64,000 bases of DNA, from NCBI GenBank assembly GCA_963795195.1, contig CAWCGU010000006.1:2480001-2544000 (forward strand), given 5' to 3'. This stretch comes from CAWCGU01 sp963795195 (GTDB taxonomy: Bacteria > Actinomycetota > Thermoleophilia > Solirubrobacterales > 70-9). A program made the translations under genes and the position numbers. Positions 51,199-58,993 of the stretch are shown here, one piece after another (position 1 is the first letter of the stretch; every line of letters starts with the position of its first letter). The notes beneath the pieces were generated by a model that was given only the letters and a program-made list of their open reading frames with translations, ran no database searches and was not told where the DNA came from.

Positions 51199-52368
51199 TT
51201 GCCGGCCAGACGCGACATCAAGGCTCGATTTGCGTGCGCGGCGATCGCCGCCTGCGGCGCCTGCCTCGGCATGGCCGGATCGGCGAGCGCGGCGACTCCG
51301 TTCGACGGCGATGGCCAGTGGATCTGGGTGCTGAGCGCCTCGGGCGGCTCGGCGACCGCCGTCGCCGACCAGGCTGAGCGCTACGGGATCGAGGTCGTCT
51401 ACGTCAAGAGCGGTGACGGTGACGACTACTGGAGCCAGTTCTCGCCGGCGTTCGTCGATGCACTTCACGAGCGGGGCCTCGACGTCTGCGCCTGGCAGTT
51501 CGTCTACGGTGGCGACCCCAAGGGCGAGGCCAGGGCGGCCGCCGCCGCGGTCGAGGCCGGCGCCGACTGCTTCGTGATTGACGCTGAGACGACCTATGAA
51601 GGGCGCTACGCGTCCGCCCAAACCTACGTGAGGCGACTGCGTGCCGCGGTCGGACCGAAGTTTCCGCTGGCTCTGACCAGCTTCCCCTACGTCGACTACC
51701 ACCCAAGTTTCCCGTACTCGGAGTTCATGGGCCCCGGGGCCGCGGAGTACAACCTTCCGCAGATGTATTGGCACACGATCGGCGTCTCGGTCGCCTCGAA
51801 CTTCGACCACACCTACCGGTTCAACCGGCCCTACGGGCGTCCGATCTTCCCGCTCGGCCAGACCTACGACGGCCCGCCGAGGAACGAGGTGGTCGACTTC
51901 CGGCGACACACCCGCGCCTACGGAGCCGACGGGCTCAGCTGGTGGTCCTGGCAGGCCACGGAGGGCAAGGAATGGAACTGGATCAGCCGCAGGCTCGGCC
52001 GCAACGCGACCCCACCGGCGGTCTCACGGGGCTACGCGGTACTCGCGAACAGGAGCAGCGGCGACCTCGTCGTCTGGGCGCAGCGATTGCTGCTGGGAGC
52101 GGGCTTCGAGGTAAAGGTTGACGGTACCTTCGGGCCGGGCACAGCGCGGGTCGTCAGCGCCTTCCAGGAGTCCGAGGGGCTGGCGCCGACGGGAACCGTG
52201 AAGGCGACAACCTGGAAGGCGCTGCTGAAGCACAGGGCAGCGCCTGTGCGCTGGAACAAGCGTCGCGCGTCGCGGGTTGCCGTCGCCTCCGGCCAGGATC
52301 CGTTCGCAGCCCCGCCGCTGCTGACGCCGCCTCCCCCCGAGTTCGCGCCGACACCCGGTCGCCCGTAA
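51199..52368 (+). CDS. Secreted glycoside-hydrolase-like TIM barrel with peptidoglycan-binding domain
   Basis: 389 residues; TTG 51199 with AGGAG 6 nt upstream. Signal peptide to about residue 31 (SASAATPF). The barrel shows WIWVLSASGGSATAVADQAE, AWQFVYGGDPKGEARAAAAA, DCFVIDAETTYEGRYASAQT and PQMYWHTIG, a layout seen in proteins related to glycoside hydrolase family 25/DUF1906. The C-terminal WAQRLLLGAGFEVKVDGTFG is a PG_binding_1 domain, after which a proline-rich tail begins. It should act on or bind the cell wall. An inverted repeat GGTTCC-N15-GGAACC lies in its leader. Confidence 0.85.
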   Translation: MPARRDIKARFACAAIAACGACLGMAGSASAATPFDGDGQWIWVLSASGGSATAVADQAERYGIEVVYVKSGDGDDYWSQFSPAFVDALHERGLDVCAWQFVYGGDPKGEARAAAAAVEAGADCFVIDAETTYEGRYASAQTYVRRLRAAVGPKFPLALTSFPYVDYHPSFPYSEFMGPGAAEYNLPQMYWHTIGVSVASNFDHTYRFNRPYGRPIFPLGQTYDGPPRNEVVDFRRHTRAYGADGLSWWSWQATEGKEWNWISRRLGRNATPPAVSRGYAVLANRSSGDLVVWAQRLLLGAGFEVKVDGTFGPGTARVVSAFQESEGLAPTGTVKATTWKALLKHRAAPVRWNKRRASRVAVASGQDPFAAPPLLTPPPPEFAPTPGRP

Positions 52369-52403
52369 GACGCCTCCGGCGTCGCTAGTAGTCTCGCACC
52401 GAA

Positions 52404-53714
52404 GTGGGAGGGACGCGCACACTGGACCGCAAGGGAAGAATCGCGCTGGCAATCGCGGTTCTTGGCCTGGCCGTGGCCACGGGCAGCACGAGCACATCGG
52501 TGGCGGCGAGCGCACACGACGGCAACGACGCCGCCGGACCGCTCGACATCGCCGACGCGAGCTTCGACCAGCGCAACACGAAGGTCAGCTTCCAGATCCG
52601 TAACCGCGGCGCGCTGCCCAGCCTCAAGGACCTCACGCGTTACCCATCGCGGGTCGGCTCGAACGACCAGCGCTACATCTGTCTGCAGCTGCTCGGCAGC
52701 AAGACCGGGCACAACCTCTACTGCCCGGCCGGCGGGATCGACCGCGGCAAGGTCAAGGTCGGCCACTCGACGTATGGAGGCGACGGCGCCGCGAGCAAGC
52801 GCGGTTCCTTCACCGCAACGGTCGTCCCGGGCAGCGATGATGTCCTGACCCTGAAGTTCTCGCTCCGCGATGCGGGGTTGGTCGCCGGCAAGATCCGCTG
52901 GCGGGTCCTGACCGGCTGGACGGGGGACGAGTGCGTGCCCGTTACGCCGCCGGTCGAGCCGCCGACTGAACCAGCGCTCGAGTCGGAGCCCGCGCCCAGC
53001 TCCCTGCAGAGCCCCCTCTCGGCCGACAACCTCTGCCGCGACCGAATGCCGGACAGCGGCTACGTCGCCGACCGGATCTACAAGCTTCAGGTCGCAAGCT
53101 GCAAGTCACCGGGCGGGCAGTTCCGCAGCGCCCCCAACGCGGGTAAGCAGGTTGCCCTGACCTTTGACGACGGACCCAGCGGCTACACCAACCAGGTGGT
53201 CGACATCCTCGACGAGTACGGAGCCAAGGGCACGTTCTTCGTGATCGGCCGCCAGGTGTCGGGCGGGGCCCGGGTGTTGCGCAAGGCGCTCAAACACGGC
53301 CACGAACTCGCCAACCACTCCTATAACCATGAAAGCCTGCCGGGCGCCTCCTCGATGCAGGCGACCAACTCAGCGGTCGAACGGGCGACCGGTTTCAGGC
53401 CGTGCGAATTCCGGCCGCCGTACGGAGCGGTCAACAGCGGGGTCGTTTCCGCCGCCAATTCGCTCGGCATGTCAACGGTCCTCTGGGACATCGACACGAA
53501 CGACTGGCAGACACCCGGCAGCGGCGCGATCTACTCGACCGCGACCAACGCCGGCCCGGGCTCGATCGTGCTGATGCACGACGGCGGTGGCAACCGCAGC
53601 GGCACCGTCGCCGCGCTCCCCGAGATCATCCGGAACCTCCAGGGCCGCGGTTTCAAGCTCGTCACCGTGACCGAGATCCTCGGCGGCAAGTTCAAGCTCG
53701 AAGAGAAGCGCTAG
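52404..53714 (+). CDS. Exported polysaccharide deacetylase (NodB family)
   Basis: 436 residues from GTG 52404. A signal peptide (to about 35) precedes an Ig-like/unknown N-domain. The NodB domain has VALTFDDGPSGYTNQVVDIL (motif 1), HELANHSYNHESLPG (motif 2, His-x3-His), FRPPYGAVNSG (motif 3), LWDIDTNDWQTPG (motif 4) and IVLMHDGGGNRSGT (motif 5). All metal ligands are present, so it should de-N-acetylate chitin- or peptidoglycan-type sugars. It follows the wall-binding hydrolase gene by 35 bp, likely as one transcript. Confidence 0.94.
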   Translation: MGGTRTLDRKGRIALAIAVLGLAVATGSTSTSVAASAHDGNDAAGPLDIADASFDQRNTKVSFQIRNRGALPSLKDLTRYPSRVGSNDQRYICLQLLGSKTGHNLYCPAGGIDRGKVKVGHSTYGGDGAASKRGSFTATVVPGSDDVLTLKFSLRDAGLVAGKIRWRVLTGWTGDECVPVTPPVEPPTEPALESEPAPSSLQSPLSADNLCRDRMPDSGYVADRIYKLQVASCKSPGGQFRSAPNAGKQVALTFDDGPSGYTNQVVDILDEYGAKGTFFVIGRQVSGGARVLRKALKHGHELANHSYNHESLPGASSMQATNSAVERATGFRPCEFRPPYGAVNSGVVSAANSLGMSTVLWDIDTNDWQTPGSGAIYSTATNAGPGSIVLMHDGGGNRSGTVAALPEIIRNLQGRGFKLVTVTEILGGKFKLEEKR

Positions 53715-53730
53715 CTACTCGACGTACTCA

Positions 53731-54510
53731 CTAGCGCCGGCAGGCGAGTCCGGCGTAGATCTGGCGCATCGCCTTGGTCGAGCTCGGCCGCAGCAGTCCC
53801 AGTCGCCGGGCATCGCTGAACTGTGCTGTCAGCGCCCAGGCGCGAATCGCCGCCAGGTTCGGCAGCCACCAGTTGAAGTCAGTCGCGGCGGCACAGAAGC
53901 GGGCCATCGGGCGGCGGGGGTGGGTGAGCGTGAGCCGCATGGACACCGGCTCCATCATTCGCAGCTCGCCACCGGGCGAGAGAACCGAACGGATGTGCTC
54001 GAGCGCCCTGACGGGATCTCGCAGGTGCAGCAGGATCGCTCCGGAGAAAGCGATGTCGACGGGACCGCCGATGGCCTCCGGGCTGAGGTCGTAGACATCG
54101 CAGACGACGCGCTTGACCTTCGACCCGAACGCCTCAGCCGCAAGGCGGAATCCGCGGCCGAGCTCGACGTCGAGCTCACGGGTGCGGGCCTCCAGGCGCG
54201 CACGGCTGACAGGCGGCCATTCGGCGCTCTCGATCGAGCCGACATCGATCGCAACCACCTCGGCGCCTCGGCGCTCCAGCTCAAACGCCCAGAAGCCGTC
54301 GAAGGTTCCGACGTCGAGCGCTCGCTTGCCGGTCAGATCGTCCGGCAGCAGTCGCGAAGCGACCTTGCGCAGGTCCACCTGGCCGGGCGTGACGACGCCC
54401 GGCGCCAACTCGATCGTGTGGTACCAGACCTGGTTTTCGGCGAGCGCCTGCCGGGCCCGGGATGTTCGTTTCGCCTCCAAGCGCGCCGATGGTAGTCGGC
54501 TCCCAGGCAT
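53731..54510 (-). CDS. SAM-dependent methyltransferase of the Rta_06860/CmoB-like type
   Basis: 259 residues. The substrate-facing start is ENQVWYHTIELAPGVVTPGQ, then KRALDVGTFDGFWAFELERR (motif I), VVAIDVGSIESAEWPP (motif II), FSGAILLHLRDPVRALEHIR (motif IV/V) and GGELRMMEPV. The WYHTIELAPG opening occurs in a group of methyltransferases with natural-product-like or tRNA-related members; the substrate is unknown. Convergent with the deacetylase gene. Confidence 0.88.
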   Translation of the reverse strand: MPGSRLPSARLEAKRTSRARQALAENQVWYHTIELAPGVVTPGQVDLRKVASRLLPDDLTGKRALDVGTFDGFWAFELERRGAEVVAIDVGSIESAEWPPVSRARLEARTRELDVELGRGFRLAAEAFGSKVKRVVCDVYDLSPEAIGGPVDIAFSGAILLHLRDPVRALEHIRSVLSPGGELRMMEPVSMRLTLTHPRRPMARFCAAATDFNWWLPNLAAIRAWALTAQFSDARRLGLLRPSSTKAMRQIYAGLACRR

Positions 54511-54611
54511 GCTCTCGACCGCGTGGAGCGCTTTCGTGCGCAGAAACCGACCGCGTGTCCGATGTGCGAAACGCCCGCGGTGCCCAATATCGAGGTCGAT
54601 GGAGAGCGACG

Positions 54612-55367
54612 ATGATCAAACCGCGCAGACAAATAGTCAGTTTCGGAGGCGGAGGCTTCTCGATGGAGTCGGGAAACCCGCTGCTCGACGACTTCGTGCT
54701 CGACCTGACGGGCAAGGCGCGTCCCAAGGTCTGCTTCCTCCCGCAGGCGAGCGGTGACGCCGACCACTACATAGTCCGCTTCTACCGCGCCTTCGCGGAG
54801 CGCTGCGAGGCCTCGCACCTGACGCTGTTCCGGCGCATGCGGGCGCCGCAGGATCCCGAGGAGCACCTGCTTTCCCAGGACTTGATCTACGTCGGCGGCG
54901 GCTCGATCGCCAGTCTGATGGGCGTCTGGAAGGCACACGGGATCGACGAGATTCTGCGTCAGGCCTGGGAGCGCGGGGTGATCCTCTGCGGGCTTTCGGC
55001 TGGATCGCTGTGCTGGTTCTCCGACGGCATCAGCAACTTCCACGGGCCGATCGAGCGGGTCCAGGGGCTTGGCCTGCTGCCGTGGAGCAATACGGTGCAC
55101 TACTCGTCAGAGCCGGAACGGCGCGAGGCGTACCACCGTGCCCTGCTCGACGGCATGCGCCCCGGTTACGCGGCTGACGACGGTGCCGCGCTTCACTTCA
55201 TCGACCATGAGATGGTCCAGGTCGTCTCCTCTCGGCCGAAGGCCTGGGCCTACCGGCTCGAGGCGCGACACGGGCGAGCGGTCACGATCCGTCTCGGCAC
55301 CCGGTACCTGGGCGACCCCGACGTGATTCCGCTCGTGCCGCAGTCCGTGCGCGAGCTTGCGGGCTAG
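54612..55367 (+). CDS. Peptidase S51 (dipeptidase E-like), first of tandem pair
   Basis: 251 residues, ATG 54612. The fold opens with IVSFGGGGFSMESGN, then KVCFLPQASGDADHYIVRFY. LLSQDLIYVGGGSIASLMG precedes the nucleophile elbow ILCGLSAGSLCWF (Ser129 in G-x-S-A-G), as in aspartyl dipeptidases and cyanophycinase relatives. YGLVPWSNTVHY-type residues supply the His region (LGLLPWSNTVHYSSEPERRE). It likely cleaves Asp-X dipeptides in the cytoplasm. The stop overlaps the next start (TAGTG). Confidence 0.92.
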   Translation: MIKPRRQIVSFGGGGFSMESGNPLLDDFVLDLTGKARPKVCFLPQASGDADHYIVRFYRAFAERCEASHLTLFRRMRAPQDPEEHLLSQDLIYVGGGSIASLMGVWKAHGIDEILRQAWERGVILCGLSAGSLCWFSDGISNFHGPIERVQGLGLLPWSNTVHYSSEPERREAYHRALLDGMRPGYAADDGAALHFIDHEMVQVVSSRPKAWAYRLEARHGRAVTIRLGTRYLGDPDVIPLVPQSVRELAG

Positions 55368-56185
55368 TGGACGGCGTGGAGGTGGTTCCGCCGAGGGAAC
55401 GCACCCTCTTTGTCAGCGGCGGCCACGAGTTCTCACGGCGCCTGGGCAACGAGGCCTTGCGCGATTACATGCTTGCCCTCACGGGCAAGGCGAGCCCACG
55501 CGTCTGCCTGCTGCCGACTGCCAGCGGCGACCCGGCCGACCAGATCTCCGACTTCCGCCGCTCCCTGGCCGAACGTGTCTGCGAGGTCTCGGAGGTAACG
55601 CTCTTTCGGCTCGAGGACTCGGCGCACGATCTGCGCGACCGCCTGCTCTCCCAGGACCTGATCTACGCGGGCGGAGGCAGCATGCTCAACCTGCTCGCGA
55701 TCTGGACCGCCCACAGGATCGACCGGATCATGGTTGAGGCCTGGGAACGCGGGGTGGTGATCTGTGGCCAGAGCGCTGGTGCGATGTGCTGGTTCGAGCA
55801 CGGGATAAGTCGTTCGCACGGGCGGGCTGAGCGCGTCAAGGGGATGGGTGTGTTGCCCGGGAGCCTCTGCGTCCACTACCACGGCGACCCGGAGCGTCGG
55901 GCGGCGTTCCTGAGTGGCGTGGGTCGGACGCTTCCCTCGGGCTACGGACTGGACGACCAGGCCGGCCTGCTGTTCCGGGGAAGCGAACGCGAAGAGGCGG
56001 TGGCGTCGCGAGACGGCGCCGGGGTCTGGAAGGTCGCGCCGGACGGGGAGGGTGGCGCGACCGAGGTGCAGCTGCCCGTGCGGCGGCTGTTCGATCCGCG
56101 CCCGGCAATCGACGAGCCCGCGGCCGATGTAGCCGAGATGCGCCAGGTCCGGGCGCTGCGCGGACGCCACGGGTCAATGTTTTGA
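55367..56185 (+). CDS. Peptidase S51 (dipeptidase E-like), second of tandem pair
   Basis: 272 residues from GTG 55367. Paralogous to the preceding protein: TLFVSGGHEFSRRLGNEALR, RVCLLPTASGDPADQISDFR, LLSQDLIYAGGGSMLNLLAI and VVICGQSAGAMCWFEHGISR with the serine nucleophile, then MGVLPGSLCVHYHGDPERR. The glycine-rich start is GG-H rather than GGGG, and the C-terminal ~40 residues are diverged, so specificity probably differs. Coupled to its neighbour by one-base overlap. Confidence 0.92.
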   Translation: MDGVEVVPPRERTLFVSGGHEFSRRLGNEALRDYMLALTGKASPRVCLLPTASGDPADQISDFRRSLAERVCEVSEVTLFRLEDSAHDLRDRLLSQDLIYAGGGSMLNLLAIWTAHRIDRIMVEAWERGVVICGQSAGAMCWFEHGISRSHGRAERVKGMGVLPGSLCVHYHGDPERRAAFLSGVGRTLPSGYGLDDQAGLLFRGSEREEAVASRDGAGVWKVAPDGEGGATEVQLPVRRLFDPRPAIDEPAADVAEMRQVRALRGRHGSMF

Positions 56186-56217
56186 GAAGGGCCACCACCG
56201 GGACGACCATCTAGAAA

Positions 56218-56242
56218 CCTAAAGGGGTCAGACCCCTTTAGG
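56218..56242. terminator. 25-bp perfect palindrome, probable bidirectional terminator
   Basis: CCTAAAGGGGTC-A-GACCCCTTTAGG forms two 12-nt arms around a central A, between convergent genes (56185 and 56276). It lacks a T-run outside the stem, so termination is inferred from location; GGGGTCAGACCCC-type palindromes recur in many bacterial genomes. Confidence 0.6.
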
Positions 56243-56275
56243 AAGGGCCCCTGGGAGTGGGTTGACGCTTGGCGC

Positions 56276-56587
56276 CTACGTCAGCGCTCGCGCGAGCGCC
56301 GTCACGGCTGCCGCGACGATCACAGCAGGCAGAATCGAGTTGCGGATCGCCAGCGAGATCGTGGCCGCCGTCACTCCCAGCAGGCGCGCGTCGATCTCGA
56401 GCGAACGGTCTGGACCGCCGACCGTTTCGACCACGACCAGGGCAGCCAGCAGAGCGGGGGCGAGCAGCGCGATCACGTCGAGCGCGCGCCCGGGAAGCTT
56501 GCGTCCGCCGACCAGAACCGGGCCGGAGGCGCGGATCAGCGCCGTCGCCAAAGCCAGCGCCGCGATCGCGGTCCAGACGGCGCTCAT
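56276..56587 (-). CDS. azlD: Branched-chain amino-acid exporter subunit AzlD-like
   Basis: 103 residues from ATG 56587, whose first four bases overlap the AzlC stop. Four helices with SGPVLVGGRKLPGRALDVIA and LLAPALLAALVVVETVGG, matching the small partner of the AzlCD exporter. The longer in-frame start would sit within azlC and is rejected. Confidence 0.92.
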   Translation of the reverse strand: MSAVWTAIAALALATALIRASGPVLVGGRKLPGRALDVIALLAPALLAALVVVETVGGPDRSLEIDARLLGVTAATISLAIRNSILPAVIVAAAVTALARALT

Positions 56588-57303
56588 CCCGGCGCTCCCG
56601 GTTCCTCGAGAGACGGATCTTCGCTCGCGGACGAACTGCGCAGGCCGAGCAGGGCACCGATGCCGGCAACGAGGATCGGTATGCCGGGCGGTGCGAGCGG
56701 CACCAGCACGAGTGCGACGAGTGCGCCGATCACGGCGGCGCCACGAGCCCTCGCGGAGCGCAGCTCGCCCACGAGCAGGGCCAGGAAGAAGGCGGGAAAG
56801 AGCGCGTCGAGCCCAAGCGATTCGGGGTCTCCGATCGCTTCGCCGAGGAAGACCCCGATCGCCGTGCCGCCGACCCAGGCGGGGAAGCAAGGCAGCGTTG
56901 CGCCCAGCATGAAAGCCGGGTCGAACCGGCCGCCGCCCCGGTTGGCCATCGCCCAGGAGGCGTCAATCATCGCCTGGCCGATCGCCGCCCTGTGCAAGGC
57001 GCCGCCTCGTAGCGACGGCGCCAGCGCAACCCCCATCGGCACGTAGCGCGCGTTCAGCAGGATGCCCGCGATCACGGCGGCCGCCACTCCTCCTCCCGCA
57101 TCGAGGACCGCCGTTGCGGCAAACTGGGCAGCGCCGGCAAAGACGATTGCGGAGAACACGATCGAAGCGCCGGGGCCCATGATCGGCTCCGCGAGCACGC
57201 CGAACGACACCGCCAGCAGTACGGACGCGATCGCGAACGGGATGCCGGCGCGGACTCCGGCGCAAAACGATTTCTGCCTCTGTGAGCCTGCCGAGTCGGG
57301 CAC
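56584..57303 (-). CDS. azlC: Branched-chain amino-acid exporter subunit AzlC-like
   Basis: 239 residues, GTG 57303. The family core is AGIPFAIASVLLAVSFGVLA, AIVFAGAAQFAATAVLDAGG and LLNARYVPMGVALAPSLRGG (the NARY/MG motif), then TLPCFPAWVGGTAIG. It exports leucine-type amino acids with AzlD. The last ~25 residues are acidic. Directly upstream lies the PucR regulator on the same strand, 35 bp away, so it may control the pair. Confidence 0.93.
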   Translation of the reverse strand: MPDSAGSQRQKSFCAGVRAGIPFAIASVLLAVSFGVLAEPIMGPGASIVFSAIVFAGAAQFAATAVLDAGGGVAAAVIAGILLNARYVPMGVALAPSLRGGALHRAAIGQAMIDASWAMANRGGGRFDPAFMLGATLPCFPAWVGGTAIGVFLGEAIGDPESLGLDALFPAFFLALLVGELRSARARGAAVIGALVALVLVPLAPPGIPILVAGIGALLGLRSSSASEDPSLEEPGAPG

Positions 57304-57338
57304 CTACCCCAGACTACGGAGGGGCTTTTCGATCCGGC

Positions 57339-58502
57339 CTATCGGGGCAGCGTCGGCGCCAGCAGGCGGTAGGCCTTGATTCCAAGGCCAAGGCGCTCGC
57401 GGTCCTCCCCCTTGGAGGGATCGAGGCCCGTCAGCTCACGGGCGCGTTCGAGGCGGTGGGCGACCGTGTGCCGGTGAGCAAAGACGGCCCGCGCGGTCGC
57501 GTTCATGTTGCAGTCGTTGGCGAGGTAGGCCTCGAGTGTCCCGAGCAGGTCGGCGCGGTACTCGCGGTCGTGAGCGACCAGCTCTGCGACCGTGTCCTCG
57601 TAGAAGCTCTGCACCTCTTCTGGGTTGGAGGCGAGCGCCCGCACCAGCAGACGGTAGACACCCCCGCCGATCCCACCCGCGAGCTGCTCGCCGAGCCGCG
57701 AATCGCGAGAGACGACCTCGAGCACCAGCTCGGCCTCGGAGATCGCCCGCCCGAGCTCGGTGGGATCCGCGCAAAACGATGAGAACCCGGAAGGGCCGTG
57801 GCTGCCGAGCCGAGCCGCGATCACCCTCGCTCCCTTGACGGTGTCAGCGGCGGGCTCCTCGCCCTGCTTGGCAGTCAGCAGCCCGTAGACGCGGTCATCG
57901 CCGATCGGCTCGGCAATGGCGCCAGGCCATTCGCCCGTGATCAGCGCCGCGGCCATTCGCGGCTTGGCGGATTGGACGTCGGCGACGATCGCGACGGCGC
58001 CGCGGCTGAGATCGCAGCCCAGCCGGCCGGCCCGCCTCAGCAGCTCCTCGGTGTCGATGCGGTCGTCGCGCAGGTCTTCGAGCAGGCTGCCGCGGAGGTC
58101 TTCGGCGAGCCGGTCGCGTGCATCGGTGGCGGCGACCTCGGCGAGCGCGGCAACGGCGGCGCAGCGAAGTATTTCCTCGCGGTCGAGCTTCAGTCCGGTC
58201 ACAGGGCTGGAGCCGTTGGCGCTGAGTGCCAGCACCGAACCGATCTGGTCGGGACCCGCGAGGACGGGCAGCTCGACGGCCACCTCTGACGGCTGCTGGA
58301 GTGTGCGCCCGTCGATCTGGGCGGAGACGTACTCGACGAGGCCGGCCGCGATGTCGTTGTCGGGGGAGGCCGCGATCAGGCCCCGGCCGGGAAGCACGAT
58401 CGCCACAGGGCCTCCCGCCTCGGCGGCCGCGAGGGCGGCGACCCCTTCAAGGCCGTCTCCCTCGAGCACCGCGGCCAGCATTCTCGCTTGAAGCTCCCGC
58501 AC
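57339..58502 (-). CDS. PucR/CdaR-family transcriptional regulator
   Basis: 387 residues; GTG 58502 with AAGGAG 5 nt upstream. The N-terminal GAF-like sensory region (IVLPGRGLIAASPDND) leads to a GGDEF-like middle and the C-terminal PucR helix-turn-helix with LLGTLEAYLANDCNMNATAR and AVFAHRHTVAHRLERARELT. Such regulators respond to purine or amino-acid signals; the downstream AzlCD exporter is the likely target. Confidence 0.92.
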   Translation of the reverse strand: MRELQARMLAAVLEGDGLEGVAALAAAEAGGPVAIVLPGRGLIAASPDNDIAAGLVEYVSAQIDGRTLQQPSEVAVELPVLAGPDQIGSVLALSANGSSPVTGLKLDREEILRCAAVAALAEVAATDARDRLAEDLRGSLLEDLRDDRIDTEELLRRAGRLGCDLSRGAVAIVADVQSAKPRMAAALITGEWPGAIAEPIGDDRVYGLLTAKQGEEPAADTVKGARVIAARLGSHGPSGFSSFCADPTELGRAISEAELVLEVVSRDSRLGEQLAGGIGGGVYRLLVRALASNPEEVQSFYEDTVAELVAHDREYRADLLGTLEAYLANDCNMNATARAVFAHRHTVAHRLERARELTGLDPSKGEDRERLGLGIKAYRLLAPTLPR

Positions 58503-58608
58503 GAATTCTCCTTCGAAGAGCGCTGGGGGTTAAGACGACGGCGCCCCCGGCGGCCGCCGCTTCAGCGACAACCACCGGGGGAGCACCATCAATGACCTGG
58601 ACTGCCTC

Positions 58609-58980
58609 TTACTGGGCGGCCAGTTCGGGCTCGGGGTGCGCTTGAAGCACCTCCTCGCCCTCCTCGCCTGTGCGAATCCGGATGGCCTCTTCGACCGGAA
58701 GGACGAACACCTTCCCGTCGCCGACCTCACCGGTCCGCGCGTGCTTGAGGATCGTCTCCACCACGAGACCCTTGTCCTTGTCCTCGACTACGACCTCGAG
58801 CTTGAGCTTCGGTCGCACGTGGACGGTCAGGGCTGAGCCTCGATAGGTCTCAACGATGCCCTTTTGGCGTCCTGAGCCTTTCGCCTCGAGCACGGATATG
58901 GAGGGAAACCCCTTATCCAGCAGCTCGGTACGGATTGGCTCGAACGCCTCGTGGCGTATGTATGCCTCGACTTTCTTCAT
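58609..58980 (-). CDS. glnK: P-II nitrogen regulator without the T-loop tyrosine
   Basis: 123 residues from ATG 58980 (AAAGGGG upstream). It aligns end to end with GlnK/GlnB: MKKVEAYIRHEAFEPIRTEL, GSGRQKGIVETYRGSALTVH and GEVGDGKVFVLPVEEAIRIR, TGEEG. Tyr46 is kept but residue 51 is Leu, so the modified tyrosine (uridylylated in proteobacteria, adenylylated in actinobacteria) is absent. It should still bind ATP/ADP and 2-oxoglutarate. It follows amtB by 13 bp, the standard amtB-glnK order, and so blocks the channel when nitrogen is ample. Confidence 0.95.
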   Translation of the reverse strand: MKKVEAYIRHEAFEPIRTELLDKGFPSISVLEAKGSGRQKGIVETYRGSALTVHVRPKLKLEVVVEDKDKGLVVETILKHARTGEVGDGKVFVLPVEEAIRIRTGEEGEEVLQAHPEPELAAQ

Positions 58981-58993
58981 CTGTTCACCCCTT

